Shown here in pieces: positions 1-7,940 of a stretch of 27,539 bases of DNA. The notes below the pieces were generated by a model, which was not told the DNA's origin, ran no database searches, and saw nothing but the letters and a program-made list of their open reading frames with translations. Numbering within the stretch: position 1 is the first letter of the stretch; each line of letters begins with the position of its first letter. The stretch comes from an uncultured Oscillibacter sp. (GTDB lineage: Bacteria; Bacillota; Clostridia; Oscillospirales; Oscillospiraceae), in assembly GCA_946183175.1 (NCBI GenBank), contig CAMHBH010000009.1:1-27539 (forward strand). The letters run 5' to 3'. The position numbers and the translations under genes are program-made.

Positions 1-1
1 C

Positions 2-451
2 GGCAAAATCGGCGTGCTGGTGAATCTGGAAACCAGTCTCCCGGCGGAGCAGGTCTTGACGGCGGGCAAGGATGTCGCCATGCAAATCGCGGCGCTCAAC
101 CCGCGCTTCTGGGACAAGGCGCAGGTCTCCGACGATGTGCTCGCCGAGGAAAAGAAAATCATGCTGGCCCAGATGGACAACGACCCGAAAATGGCCGGCA
201 AGCCCGCGCAGGTCAAGGAAAAAATCGTCATGGGCAAGATGAACAAGTTCTACGCGGAAAACTGCCTGTTGCAACAGGAGTTCGTCAAGGACAACACGAC
301 GACAGTCGGCGCGTATCTGGACGCCGCCGCCAAGGCCCTCGGCGGTACTATCGCCTTCAAGGACGCGGTGCGCTTCGAGAAGGGCGAGGGTATCGAGAAG
401 AAAGAGGAGAATTTCGCGGCGGAAATCGCCTCCCTTGTCAAAGGGGCCTGA
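2..451 (+). CDS. tsf: Elongation factor Ts, C-terminal part (5' end outside window)
   Basis: Nucleotide exchange factor that regenerates EF-Tu-GTP during translation, acting in the cytosol. The reading frame is open from the first full codon of the window and ends at TGA, giving about 149 residues. It contains core-domain features of EF-Ts: the LVNLETS strand, a VAMQIAALNPRF segment close to the family's MHIAA-P motif, and the QMDNDPKMAGKP, KEKIVMGKMNKFYAENCLLQQEFVKD and TVGAYL segments. The N-terminal UBA-like domain and the TDF loop lie outside the window. rpsB normally precedes tsf, but that cannot be checked here. A terminator follows 13 bases after the stop. Identity is secure. Confidence 0.95.
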   Translation, partial: GKIGVLVNLETSLPAEQVLTAGKDVAMQIAALNPRFWDKAQVSDDVLAEEKKIMLAQMDNDPKMAGKPAQVKEKIVMGKMNKFYAENCLLQQEFVKDNTTTVGAYLDAAAKALGGTIAFKDAVRFEKGEGIEKKEENFAAEIASLVKGA

Positions 452-464
452 TATAACCGCACAG

Positions 465-502
465 CGCCGGATTCGACCGTACAGGCCGAATCCGGCGTTT
501 TG
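465..502 (+). terminator. Rho-independent terminator after tsf
   Basis: An 11-bp perfect stem (CGCCGGATTCG with CGAATCCGGCG) closes an 11-base loop and is followed by TTTTGTT. It lies just after tsf. The convergent gene on the other strand ends at 552. Confidence 0.85.
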
Positions 503-551
503 TTCCCCCGCGAAATCCGGTTACGCGGGACGGTGAAAGGCGGAGTAATTT

Positions 552-1331
552 TCACCCCGCAAGCGAGCGCTCTAAAATCCGCGCCACGGCCTCCGCGTCC
601 TCGAACGCGTCCGCGCTCAAGTCCCGGAACAGGTCGCCCAGACACGGGTCGGGCGTACCGTCCGCCGCGCGCGCGTAGTTCATCGCCGTACAGGCCGCGC
701 CGTGGTAGCGTTCCCGCAGTGCCGGGAGCCACTTCCCGACGTAGATTTTCTCCGCGCACACCGCCGGGGAATACGCCTCCCCGGTAATCAGGTAGTACGT
801 GGCCAACAGCCGCCGGACGCGCGCGGCGGCCTGCGACGCCAGTCCCCAAAGCGTCTGCCGCGCCCAGAGCGGCGACTGTCGGGCGAGGGCCTGTAGCTGT
901 CGTTTCTCGGCCTGTTCGTCCTCCACGAACCCCGCGACGACCGCCGTGTCGGTTTCGGCCTCCGTGCCCATACAGCACGGGTTCGCCTGCGCCCCTACTG
1001 CCATACTTCCCGCTTGCGCGTCAGACAACGTTACCATACTTTCCGCGTCCGGTACCGCTACTGTCCTTTGTGCGTGGGTGTCCGGTACCGCCAGCATACT
1101 TTGCGCGTGGGCGTCCGGTGCCGCTGTCATACTTTGCGCGTGGGCGTCCGGTGCCGCTATTGTCCTTTGCGCGTGGGCGTCCGGTGCCGCTACTGTCCTT
1201 CGCGCGCCAGCGTCCGACGCCAGTACCGCGCCCTCCGCTTTCGCGCCGTCGCGCAACGCCTTTCCCACCGCGTCCGCGCCCGGCCACGGGTTCAACCCCG
1301 GCGATACTCTCTGCCATACTTCTCTTTCCAT
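552..1331 (-). CDS. Ferritin-like (rubrerythrin-fold) hypothetical protein with repetitive N-terminal half
   Basis: A 259-residue protein with two distinct parts. Residues about 35-100 are a low-complexity tract of an 11-residue unit of the form TVAAPDAHAQR, coded by a 33-bp tandem repeat. From about residue 135 there is an all-helical domain (LLATYYLITGEAYSP, then LPALRERYHGAACTAMNY, then PCLGDLFRDLSADAFEDAEA). This resembles the ferritin-like domain proteins common in Clostridia, which I recall but cannot search. The paired Glu/ExxH metal ligands of true rubrerythrins are not clearly kept, so iron binding is doubtful. The ATG at 1331 has a GGGAG box close upstream. No confident promoter was seen on this strand. 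The function is unknown. The repeat may be a flexible linker or a hotspot for length variation. Confidence 0.6.
   Translation of the reverse strand: MEREVWQRVSPGLNPWPGADAVGKALRDGAKAEGAVLASDAGARRTVAAPDAHAQRTIAAPDAHAQSMTAAPDAHAQSMLAVPDTHAQRTVAVPDAESMVTLSDAQAGSMAVGAQANPCCMGTEAETDTAVVAGFVEDEQAEKRQLQALARQSPLWARQTLWGLASQAAARVRRLLATYYLITGEAYSPAVCAEKIYVGKWLPALRERYHGAACTAMNYARAADGTPDPCLGDLFRDLSADAFEDAEAVARILERSLAG
1037..1228. repeat. 33-bp tandem repeat, about six units
   Basis: Units start at about 1037 (shortened to 27 bp), 1064, 1097, 1130, 1163 and 1196. The core read on the plus strand is TTTGCGCGTGGGCGTCCGG. The three central units are nearly identical and the outer ones are degenerate. The period is a multiple of 3, so gain or loss of units keeps the minus-strand ferritin-like gene in frame. 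There are no unique spacers, so this is not CRISPR. Confidence 0.9.
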
Positions 1332-1384
1332 AGCTCCCGCCCCTTTCCGTACAGTCTATTCCGGACGCCCCGCGCGCGTTCGCC

Positions 1385-1413
1385 TTGACCTCCGCCCTTG
1401 AATCGTGTATAAT
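1385..1413 (+). promoter_or_regulatory. Sigma-A promoter of the brnT-brnA-like module
   Basis: TTGACC, a 17-bp spacer, then perfect TATAAT. Transcription would start near 1420, about 17 bases before the TTG start codon of the toxin. BrnTA modules are usually autoregulated by the antitoxin, but I see no clear operator palindrome. Confidence 0.8.
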
Positions 1414-1436
1414 CGTAGCGCAAGGGGGGATTTGCT

Positions 1437-1706
1437 TTGTTGCGTTTTGAGTGGGACGAGGAAAAGGCGGCGACAAACTGGAAAAAGCATAGAGTGAATT
1501 TTTTCAACGCCACACGCGTTTTCGAGGACGAAAACCGAATAGAATACTATGATACCGCGCACAGTGACGAGGAGGACAGATACATTACGATTGGTATGGC
1601 GGACGATGTTCTTTTTGTTGTATATGTGGAACGTCGCGAAAGAATCAGAATTATCTCCGCCAGACGCGCCACCCGTAAGGAAAGGAGATTGTACTATGAT
1701 GATTGA
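1437..1706 (+). CDS. brnT: BrnT-family ribonuclease toxin
   Basis: An 89-residue toxin of the BrnT family, a RelE-like RNase fold that cleaves RNA and stops translation under stress. Family hallmarks are visible: FEWDEEKAATNWKKHRVNF at the N terminus (the Fxwd..Ka..N..KHgv.F motif), ATRVFED, then RYITIG, and the C-terminal IRIISARRATRKERRLYY, which matches the conserved RiIsaR.a...Er..Y tail. The start is TTG at 1437, chosen because AAGGGGGGA lies just upstream and the TTG codes the residue before LRFEWD. It overlaps the next gene by 11 bases. The length is normal for the family and it appears intact. Confidence 0.9.
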   Translation: MLRFEWDEEKAATNWKKHRVNFFNATRVFEDENRIEYYDTAHSDEEDRYITIGMADDVLFVVYVERRERIRIISARRATRKERRLYYDD

Positions 1707-1893
1707 ATACACCTTGACGCGCGCTCCGAAACCCCGCCCGCCGCTGACCCCGGAGAGAATCGCGGAGATTGAGGCCCGCGCCCCGCGCGACGAGGAAATT
1801 GTATTCGACGAGGACTGCCCCGAGCTGACCGACGAACAGCTCCGGCAATTCCGCCGGGTACACCCCCGCCCCGACGACCGCAAACTCGGATAA
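1696..1893 (+). CDS. Antitoxin of the BrnT module (BrnA-like, short form)
   Basis: A 65-residue acidic protein starting at ATG 1696 after AAAGGAGA, with its start inside the end of brnT, so the two are translationally coupled. The sequence has a PPLTPERIAEIEA segment, an acidic middle (DEEIVFDEDCPELTDEQL), and a short basic tail ending RPDDRKLG. Short antitoxins of this type, with PELTDE followed by a basic tail, are commonly paired with BrnT in Clostridia and Proteobacteria. No ribbon-helix-helix domain is obvious, unlike classical BrnA. The role is assigned mainly from position and general sequence form. Confidence 0.75.
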   Translation: MMIEYTLTRAPKPRPPLTPERIAEIEARAPRDEEIVFDEDCPELTDEQLRQFRRVHPRPDDRKLG

Positions 1894-1902
1894 GCCGCAA
1901 GC

Positions 1903-1929
1903 CTCCCCCGTTTTCGCGGGGGAGTTTTT
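1903..1929 (+). terminator. Terminator of the brnT module
   Basis: CTCCCCCG (1903-1910) pairs with CGGGGGAG (1917-1924) around a 6-base loop, followed by TTTTTC. It separates the toxin module from the rnf promoter. Confidence 0.85.
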
Positions 1930-1956
1930 CGCCCCAAAAAAAGCAAGGCTTTACAC

Positions 1957-1985
1957 TAGACATTTGCCCTTTCGTGGTGTAGAAT
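1957..1985 (+). promoter_or_regulatory. Sigma-A promoter of the rnf operon
   Basis: TAGACA, 17 bp, then TAGAAT, each one base off consensus. The predicted start near 1992 leaves a leader of about 60 bases. The GAGGTG Shine-Dalgarno at 2042-2047 precedes the rnfC ATG at 2053. Confidence 0.65.
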
Positions 1986-2052
1986 AGAGCGTATATGCGG
2001 CGGAATGTCCACAGCGACAGGCACCGTGTCAAGGAGAAAATGAGGTGAAAAA

Positions 2053-3420
2053 ATGGCAAATGCGTTCTTTGGCGGCGTTCATCCCCACGACATGAAGGCC
2101 GCGACCAATGAGAAAGCCATACAACAACTCCCGCCCCCGCCGGAAGTCGTGATTCCGATGTCCATGCACTTCGGCGCGCCGTGTACCCCGACGGTCAGGA
2201 AGGGCGACCGCGTGAAAGTCGGGCAGAAAATCGGGGAGTTCCGGGGGCTTGGCGCGCCGATTCACGCGAGCGTATCCGGGACGGTCAAGGCCGTGGAGCC
2301 GCGCCCGTACAACATGGGCGGAAACATGATATCGGTCGTCATCACGAACGACTTTCAGGACGAATTGAGCGAGGAAGTACAGGCCCCCGCGAACCCCGAC
2401 GCGCTGAGCGTCGAGGAGATGGTCGAGGCCGTCAAAAACGCCGGAATCGTGGGCATGGGCGGCGCGACGTTCCCGACGCACGTCAAGATTTCGAGCGGAA
2501 TCGGCAAAGTCGACACCGTGATTATCAACGGGGCCGAGTGCGAGCCGTACATCACAGGCGACCACCGTACCATGCTGGAGCGCCCCGGGGAGATTATCGG
2601 CGGGGCGGCGTACCTGGCGAAAATGTTCGGCGTCGAAAAGGTGATTATCGGCGTCGAGGACAACAAGCAGAACGGTATCGAGAGCATGAACCGGGTCATA
2701 GCCGAGCGGAACGCGCCCGTAGAAGTACGCGCGCTTGCGTGCCGGTACCCGCAGGGCGGCGAAAAACAGCTCTGTCAGGCGATTACCGGGAAGCAGGTAC
2801 CCCCGGGCGGACTGCCGTCGAATATCGGCTGTGCCGTGTTCAATATCAACACGACTTGCGCCATTTACCGCGCCATCAAGGACGGTATGCCCGTCGTGAA
2901 AAAGATAGTGACCGTCGCGGGTTCGGGCGTCGCGGAGCCGAAAAACATCGAATGCCCGATTGGTACTCCGGTCTCGCGGCTGTTCGACGAGTGCGGCGGG
3001 CTGGACGAGAAAACTTACAAACTCGTCATGGGCGGGCCCATGATGGGCATGGCCCAGTACACGGCGGAGGTACCCGTAGGCAAGGGAACGGGCGCTATGC
3101 TGGCGTTCTGCGCCGACGAGGAGCAGACCGTAGAACACCCGCAGTGTATCCGTTGCGGGAAGTGCGTGGCGGCGTGCCCGATGCACTTGGAACCGCTGTT
3201 TATGTACCAGTACGCGTCGAAAGACATGCTGGACGAGTTGAACGAGGCGCACGTCATGGACTGCATGGAGTGCGGCGCGTGCGCGTATGCCTGCCCGGCG
3301 CGTATGCACCTGACGCATATGTTCAAGTACGGCAAGCAGAAACTCAAGGATAAAATGGCCGCTGACCGCGCGGCGGCGGAGGCCAAAAAGGCCGCGAAAA
3401 AGGAGGCTGTAGCGAAATGA
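2053..3420 (+). CDS. rnfC: Rnf complex subunit C (Fe-S, NADH-binding)
   Basis: Peripheral subunit of the membrane ferredoxin:NAD+ oxidoreductase (Rnf); it carries FMN and two 4Fe-4S clusters and handles NAD(H). The 455-residue protein opens with FFGGVHPHDMK, followed by a barrel-sandwich segment (IPMSMHFGAPCTPTVRKGDRV). It then has the nucleotide-fold glycine motif GMGGATFPTHVK and NGAECEPYITGDHRTM, as in the RnfC/Nqo1 family. Two CxxCxxCxxxCP motifs lie near residues 365 and 403. The tail is short, with no long Ala-Lys-rich extension as in proteobacterial RsxC. It is the first gene of rnfCDGEAB, the order typical of Clostridia, and overlaps rnfD by ATGA. Confidence 0.97.
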   Translation: MANAFFGGVHPHDMKAATNEKAIQQLPPPPEVVIPMSMHFGAPCTPTVRKGDRVKVGQKIGEFRGLGAPIHASVSGTVKAVEPRPYNMGGNMISVVITNDFQDELSEEVQAPANPDALSVEEMVEAVKNAGIVGMGGATFPTHVKISSGIGKVDTVIINGAECEPYITGDHRTMLERPGEIIGGAAYLAKMFGVEKVIIGVEDNKQNGIESMNRVIAERNAPVEVRALACRYPQGGEKQLCQAITGKQVPPGGLPSNIGCAVFNINTTCAIYRAIKDGMPVVKKIVTVAGSGVAEPKNIECPIGTPVSRLFDECGGLDEKTYKLVMGGPMMGMAQYTAEVPVGKGTGAMLAFCADEEQTVEHPQCIRCGKCVAACPMHLEPLFMYQYASKDMLDELNEAHVMDCMECGACAYACPARMHLTHMFKYGKQKLKDKMAADRAAAEAKKAAKKEAVAK

Positions 3421-4439
3421 CTAAGGATTACAAGAGCCTGAAACTTATCGCGACATCCTCCCCGCACATCCGCGGCGAACAGACTACCCAAACTATCATG
3501 CGCGACGTACTGATTGCGCTGTGTCCGGCGCTGTTGTTCGCCTGCTACAACTTCGGCGTGCGCGCGCTGTCCGTGACGGCCTTCTCGGCGGCGGCCTGCG
3601 TGTTCTTCGAGTGGGCCTACCGCCGCCTCATGCACAAGCCGCAATCCGTGAACGACCTCAGCGCCGTCGTGACGGGCGTACTGCTGGCGTTCGTCTGCCC
3701 CGTCCAGATTCCCTACTGGACGATTCTTATCGGCGACTTCTTCGCCATTGTACTCGTGAAGCAGTTGTTCGGCGGAATCGGGTGCAACTTCGTCAACCCG
3801 GCCCTCGCCGGACGCGCCGCGCTTCTGGCAAGCTACGCCGGGACGATGACGACCTGGGCGAACCCCGTCGGGAAATTCGCCGCCGTGCTCGGCAGTACCG
3901 CCGACGTGACGACCACCGCGACGCCGTTGGCACAGCTCAAGGGCGGAACCGCCGCGTTCCTGATGAGCAAGTACAGCGTCGGCGACATGTTCCTCGGCAC
4001 GATTCCGGGGTCTGTCGGGGAAGTCTCGACGCTGGCCCTGCTGATTGGCTTCGCGTGGCTGTTGTACCGGAAAATTATCAACTGGCAGACGCCCGTTTTC
4101 TACGTGGGCACCGTCGCCGTACTGGCGCTGTTGTTCCCGCGCGGCGGCGTCGGAAACTTCGACTGGATGATTTACAACGTACTCGGCGGCGGCCTCATGC
4201 TCGGCGCGATTTTCATGGCCACCGACTACGCCACGTCGCCCGTCACCGCGAAAGGACAGGCCATTTTCGGCGTCGGCTGCGGACTGTTTACGATTGCAAT
4301 CCGCTATTTCGGCTCCTACAACGAGGGCGTGTGCTATTCTATTATGGTAATGAACCTGTTCGTTCCGCTGATTGACCGCTATGTGAAACCGCCGCGCTTC
4401 GGCGTGGTCAAAGAATCCGAAAAGGAGGCGAAAGCATGA
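3417..4439 (+). CDS. rnfD: Rnf complex subunit D (membrane, covalent FMN)
   Basis: Integral membrane subunit of Rnf, 340 residues, related to NqrB. It begins with LIATSSPHIRGEQTTQTIMRDV, the family signature of a P-H-I/R start before the first helix, and has about nine hydrophobic helices. Residues about 165-172 (TTTATPLA) fit the site where FMN is bound through a phosphoester to Thr, with Thr169 the candidate. GGIGCNFVNPALAGRA and FMATDYATSPVTAKGQ are also strongly conserved in the family. It probably helps form the electron and ion path through the membrane. It overlaps rnfC and rnfG by 4 bases each, indicating translational coupling. Confidence 0.97.
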   Translation: MTKDYKSLKLIATSSPHIRGEQTTQTIMRDVLIALCPALLFACYNFGVRALSVTAFSAAACVFFEWAYRRLMHKPQSVNDLSAVVTGVLLAFVCPVQIPYWTILIGDFFAIVLVKQLFGGIGCNFVNPALAGRAALLASYAGTMTTWANPVGKFAAVLGSTADVTTTATPLAQLKGGTAAFLMSKYSVGDMFLGTIPGSVGEVSTLALLIGFAWLLYRKIINWQTPVFYVGTVAVLALLFPRGGVGNFDWMIYNVLGGGLMLGAIFMATDYATSPVTAKGQAIFGVGCGLFTIAIRYFGSYNEGVCYSIMVMNLFVPLIDRYVKPPRFGVVKESEKEAKA

Positions 4440-5068
4440 GCGCAGAAGTCAAAGAAAACGCGAAAGTCAGCATGGACCCGAAATACATCGCCACATTGAC
4501 TGTCCGGCTGTTCGGGACTTGTCTCGTTGTCGCGTTTCTGCTGGGGCTGGTCAATATGGTGACGCTCCCGAATATCACGGCCCGCAAGAAGGCCGCCACC
4601 GACGCCGCCTTGAAACAGGTCGTGGAGAATCCGGACGCCTCCGAATTTTCCGACGCGCTCGAACTCTCCGACGATATGACGGCGGCGGCGTCCGGGGCCG
4701 GGGCGACGCTCTCGGCACTCTACGCCGTCACGGAGGACGCCGCCCCCGCCGGCTACGCCTTTACGGTCGTTTCCAGCGGCTCTCAGGGCAATATTGAAAT
4801 GATGGTCGGCGTCGACGAGGCCGACGTGGTGACGGGCGTGTCGATTGTCAGCAACTCGGAAACGCCGGGAATCGGGTCGAAAGTCATGGGCAACGAACCG
4901 ACAGCAAGTGGGACACCCGTCCTTGACCAGTTTATAGGCAAGTCGCCGGAGGACGGCGCGCTGACGGTCGGCGGGAATATCGACGGAATCAGCGGCGCGA
5001 CGGTCTCCTCTCGCGGCGTGACGACGGGCGTCAATGCCGCGCTGGCGGTCGCCGCCCTGATGGACTAA
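4436..5068 (+). CDS. rnfG: Rnf complex subunit G (covalent FMN flavoprotein)
   Basis: 210 residues with one N-terminal membrane helix (about residues 20-40) and an extracytoplasmic FMN-binding domain. The flavin attachment motif SGATVSS lies at residues 186-192, with Thr189 the expected phosphoester site (S/TGATxxS/T consensus). A helical segment after the membrane anchor (ARKKAATDAALKQVVENPDA) and GFTVVSSGSQGNIEMMVGVD, followed by the SETPGIGSKV motif, match the family. It overlaps rnfD by ATGA and is followed after 12 bases by rnfE with an AAGGAGG site. It is a normal subunit of the complex with no oddity seen. Confidence 0.96.
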   Translation: MSAEVKENAKVSMDPKYIATLTVRLFGTCLVVAFLLGLVNMVTLPNITARKKAATDAALKQVVENPDASEFSDALELSDDMTAAASGAGATLSALYAVTEDAAPAGYAFTVVSSGSQGNIEMMVGVDEADVVTGVSIVSNSETPGIGSKVMGNEPTASGTPVLDQFIGKSPEDGALTVGGNIDGISGATVSSRGVTTGVNAALAVAALMD

Positions 5069-5080
5069 GGAGGCGTAACG

Positions 5081-5758
5081 ATGGATTTCAAGTCGCAATT
5101 CAAAGAGGGCCTCATCACCAACAACCCCGTACTCGTACAGCTCCTCGGCCTCTGCTCGACGATGGCTATCACGACTTCCTTCTTTAACGGCCTCGGCATG
5201 GGTATCGCCGTGACGATTATCCTGACCCTCTCCAACATCATCATCGCCGCCATCCGGAATATCGTCCCCGACAAAATCCGTATCGCCATGTTTATCGTGG
5301 TCATCGCCGGATTCGTGACGATGGTCGATTTGCTGTTGCAGGCGTTCGTCCCGGCGCTGTCGGAATCGCTGGGCGTGTTCATCCCGCTGATTGTCGTCAA
5401 CTGTATCATTCTGGGCCGCGCGGAATCGTTCTCCTATAAGAACGGCGTCGCGGCGTCGGCGGTCGACGGGATTTGTCAGGGTATCGGCTACACCGTCGTG
5501 TTGCTGGTCATGTGCGTCATCCGCGAATTTCTCGGCGCGGGGACATTCGGCGGCGGCATTCTGGGCCCCGGCGGAATCTTCGACGGCGGCGCGCTCGGCG
5601 CGGGCAAGGGCATTACGATTCTGCCCGAACAGTACCCCATGAAGCTCCTCACGCTCCCCGTGGGCGGATTCATCGTGCTGGCGGTACTCATTGCCGCCAT
5701 GCAGTGGGCCTTGGAACGCTCTAAGGCCAAGGCCGAAAAGGAGGCGGCGGAAGTATGA
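5081..5758 (+). CDS. rnfE: Rnf complex subunit E (membrane)
   Basis: 225-residue polytopic membrane protein of the RnfE/NqrD family. The N terminus (FKEGLITNNPVLVQLLGLCSTMAIT) and the half-channel motif GLGMG are typical. FIPLIVVNCIILGRAESF is the strongly conserved segment bearing the Cys that, with its partner in RnfA, coordinates an iron-sulfur cluster inside the membrane. There are about six helices. The ATG lies 7 bases after TAAGGAGG. It overlaps rnfA by 4 bases. A Lys/Glu-rich cytoplasmic tail ends the protein. Confidence 0.97.
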   Translation: MDFKSQFKEGLITNNPVLVQLLGLCSTMAITTSFFNGLGMGIAVTIILTLSNIIIAAIRNIVPDKIRIAMFIVVIAGFVTMVDLLLQAFVPALSESLGVFIPLIVVNCIILGRAESFSYKNGVAASAVDGICQGIGYTVVLLVMCVIREFLGAGTFGGGILGPGGIFDGGALGAGKGITILPEQYPMKLLTLPVGGFIVLAVLIAAMQWALERSKAKAEKEAAEV

Positions 5759-6348
5759 AAGAGCTGTCTACGCTTGTCACGATTACTATCGGCGCGATTC
5801 TGTCGAATAACTTCATCTTTTCGCAGTTCCTGGGCTGCTGCCCGTTCATGGGCGTGTCGAAAAAAATCGATACCGCCACCGGCATGGGCTTCGCGGTCGT
5901 GTTCGTCATGGGGCTGGCGTCCGCGATTACGTGGTGCGTCTACCACTGGATTCTCGTCCCGCTGGACTTGGTTTACATGGAGACCGTCGCCTTTATCCTC
6001 GTCATCGCCGCCCTCGTGCAGTTCATCGAGATGTTTTTACAGAAGTCTGTGCCGTCGCTGTACACGGCGCTGGGCGTGTACCTGCCCCTCATCACGACCA
6101 ACTGCGCCGTGCTCGGCGTCGCCCTGCTGAATATCCAGAACTCCTACAACTTCATCGAGTCCGTAGTCTACGGCATTATGGGCGGCGTGGGCTTCCTGCT
6201 GGCAATCGTACTGCTGGCGAGTATCCGCGAACAGCTCGTCTTCGCCGACTATCCGAAATCCTTCGAGGGGTTCCCGATTGCGCTCGTCTCCGCCGGACTG
6301 ATGGCGCTGGCGTTTATGGGCTTCTCCGGGCTGGACATCTTCAAGTAA
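5755..6348 (+). CDS. rnfA: Rnf complex subunit A (membrane)
   Basis: 197-residue polytopic membrane protein, RnfA/NqrE family. Signature stretches are ILSNNFIFSQFLGCCPFMGVSKKID near the N terminus, where one Cys is expected to ligate the intramembrane cluster shared with RnfE, and GVYLPLITTNCAVLGVALLN with the second Cys. About six helices alternate in inverted topology to those of RnfE. The protein ends FSGLDIFK. The reading frame starts inside the last codons of rnfE (ATGA overlap), and rnfB follows after 12 bases with an AAGGGGGG site. Confidence 0.97.
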   Translation: MKELSTLVTITIGAILSNNFIFSQFLGCCPFMGVSKKIDTATGMGFAVVFVMGLASAITWCVYHWILVPLDLVYMETVAFILVIAALVQFIEMFLQKSVPSLYTALGVYLPLITTNCAVLGVALLNIQNSYNFIESVVYGIMGGVGFLLAIVLLASIREQLVFADYPKSFEGFPIALVSAGLMALAFMGFSGLDIFK

Positions 6349-6360
6349 GGGGGGCTGGAC

Positions 6361-7239
6361 ATGTTAAACGTAGTTTCCGCCGTACTGGTGCTCGGGATTC
6401 TGGGCGCGGTATTCGGCGCGCTTCTAGCGGTGGCCTCCAAAATCTTCGAGGTCAAGAAGGACCCCCGCGAGGAGGCCGTACTGAGTAAACTGGCCGGGGC
6501 CAACTGCGGCGGGTGCGGGTACCCGGGCTGTGCGGGGTGCGCGGCGGCGATAGTCGCGGGCGACGCGCCCGTGACGGCCTGTGCCCCCGCCGGGCCGGAC
6601 GCCGCCGCCGCGATTGCGCAAATTATGGGCAAAATCGCCTGTGTCGGCGAGCGGGAGACGGCGTTCGTGCGCTGTAACGGCGGCACCGCCGCCGTCCGGC
6701 GGTTCGAGTACGTCGGCATTCAGGACTGTACGGCGGCGGAGAAAGTCGCGGGCGGCCCCGTCGAATGCGCGTGGGGCTGTCTGGGCTTCGGGTCTTGCGT
6801 GAAAGCGTGTCAGTTCGGCGCGATGAGCATCGGCCCGAACGGCGTCGCGGTCGTCGACGAGAGCAAGTGTACGGACTGCATGGCCTGCGCGGCGGCGTGT
6901 CCGCGCAAGCTGATTGTGTCGGTACCGGTGTCGAAAAAGGTGCGGGTCATGTGCCTGAACCAGGAGAAGGGCAAGGCCGCGATGACGGTCTGCAAAAATT
7001 CCTGTATCGGGTGCGGGCTGTGCGAGAAGGAGTGTAAAAAGGACGCCATTCACGTCGTGAACGGTATCGCCTCCATCGACTACGCCAAGTGCGTCAACTG
7101 CAAGCTGTGTACGAAAGTCTGCCCGCGCGACGCGATTACGCCCGTTGCCACGCCCGAGGAAAAGGAAAAGTACAAGGAAATCAAGAAGCGTCAGGCGGAG
7201 GCGGCGAGACAGAAGGCCGCCGCGAACGCGAAAAAGTAA
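6361..7239 (+). CDS. rnfB: Rnf complex subunit B (ferredoxin-accepting Fe-S subunit)
   Basis: 292-residue subunit that takes electrons from reduced ferredoxin. One N-terminal membrane helix (residues 3-25) is followed by the 4Fe-4S domain with NCGGCGYPGCAGC near residues 49-61. A long Cys-rich part follows: CAWGCLGFGSCVKAC, CTDCMACAAACP, CIGCGLCEKEC and CVNCKLCTKVCP. This multi-cluster form is usual in clostridial RnfB. The last about 35 residues are Lys/Ala-rich. As last gene of the operon it is followed by a strong hairpin. The stop TAA at 7237-7239 is well placed and no defect is seen. Confidence 0.97.
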   Translation: MLNVVSAVLVLGILGAVFGALLAVASKIFEVKKDPREEAVLSKLAGANCGGCGYPGCAGCAAAIVAGDAPVTACAPAGPDAAAAIAQIMGKIACVGERETAFVRCNGGTAAVRRFEYVGIQDCTAAEKVAGGPVECAWGCLGFGSCVKACQFGAMSIGPNGVAVVDESKCTDCMACAAACPRKLIVSVPVSKKVRVMCLNQEKGKAAMTVCKNSCIGCGLCEKECKKDAIHVVNGIASIDYAKCVNCKLCTKVCPRDAITPVATPEEKEKYKEIKKRQAEAARQKAAANAKK

Positions 7240-7251
7240 GTGTCCGAAAAG

Positions 7252-7279
7252 GCCTCCCCCGGAACTGGGGGAGGCTTGC
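7252..7279 (+). terminator. Hairpin terminator of the rnf operon
   Basis: GCCTCCCCC (7252-7260) pairs perfectly with GGGGGAGGC (7267-7275) over a 6-base loop, preceded by AAAA and followed by only TTGCG. The T tract is weak, so some read-through into the next gene is possible. Confidence 0.7.
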
Positions 7280-7302
7280 GTAAATCGGAAAGGAGTGGCG
7301 GC

Positions 7303-7890
7303 ATGGGTTTTGCTGACGGGAATTTAGCGTATCAGATAGAGGTGCCGGAGGAAATCATCGGCGGCAAAGTCGTCATGATGGCCCCGGCCTCGGTCAACCA
7401 CAACCGCATTAATAAGAACATTTCCCGCATTTTCGACGACCATTTCCGGGGGAAGCAATGCGAATATTTCATTGAGGCGGGGCTTTACCTGACCGCCGAC
7501 GAGGACGAGTACATTCCTGACGGAATGGTAGTCTGCGACCCGGACAAGGTAAAGGGCGATTCCGGCGTGTACGGCACGCCCGATTTGGTGGTAGAGATTC
7601 TTTCACGCAGTACGGCCCGATACGACAAGGGCCGCAAGAAGGACATTTACGAGCGTTTCGGCGTCCGGGAATACTGGATTGTAGACCCGCTTAGTTTGAG
7701 CCTGGAACAATACGTGCTGGAAAACGGGAAATTCACCCTGCGGGATGTTTACCACAAATACCCGCCCTCCGTCTTATCGGACATGAAGGAGAAAGACCGG
7801 GCCGCAATCGTCACGGAATTTCCGTGCGCGACCTTCGACGGCCTGACTGTCAAACTGGATGACGTTTTCGGTCGTGTCGTTGTGAAGTGA
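7303..7890 (+). CDS. Uma2-family (DUF820) PD-(D/E)XK nuclease-fold protein
   Basis: 195 residues when started at ATG 7303, which has AAAGGAG 10 bases upstream and avoids coding through the rnfB terminator. The family fold is a restriction-endonuclease-like core. The sequence shows NHNRINKNISRIF, YLTADEDEYIPDGMVVCD, the catalytic-type GTPDLVVEILSRST segment (Asp and Glu of PD-D/ExK), and RKKDIYERFGVREYWIVDP. Uma2 proteins are widespread, are often present in many copies, and their biological role is not settled. It may be read from the rnf operon by read-through. The following stretch contains a decayed piece with a similar head. Confidence 0.85.
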   Translation: MGFADGNLAYQIEVPEEIIGGKVVMMAPASVNHNRINKNISRIFDDHFRGKQCEYFIEAGLYLTADEDEYIPDGMVVCDPDKVKGDSGVYGTPDLVVEILSRSTARYDKGRKKDIYERFGVREYWIVDPLSLSLEQYVLENGKFTLRDVYHKYPPSVLSDMKEKDRAAIVTEFPCATFDGLTVKLDDVFGRVVVK

Positions 7891-7940
7891 CTTCCCGGGA
7901 AGGAGCGGCAATATGAATCATATCGAGGGGAATTTGGCGG

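Noticed and set aside
1037..1228. CRISPR array, from the regular 33-bp repeat
   Set aside because: Units are directly adjacent with no unique spacers, and the period keeps a coding frame open; it is a protein-coding tandem repeat.
799..1401. Long plus-strand open frames opposite the ferritin-like gene
   Set aside because: They mirror the minus-strand repeat, have no ribosome binding site, and give low-complexity Cys/Ala/Arg-rich products typical of antisense frames in GC-rich DNA.
2029..3318. 429-codon minus-strand frame opposite rnfC
   Set aside because: It is an antisense shadow: rnfC matches its family along its entire length and the mirror product is Arg/His-rich without any recognisable domain.
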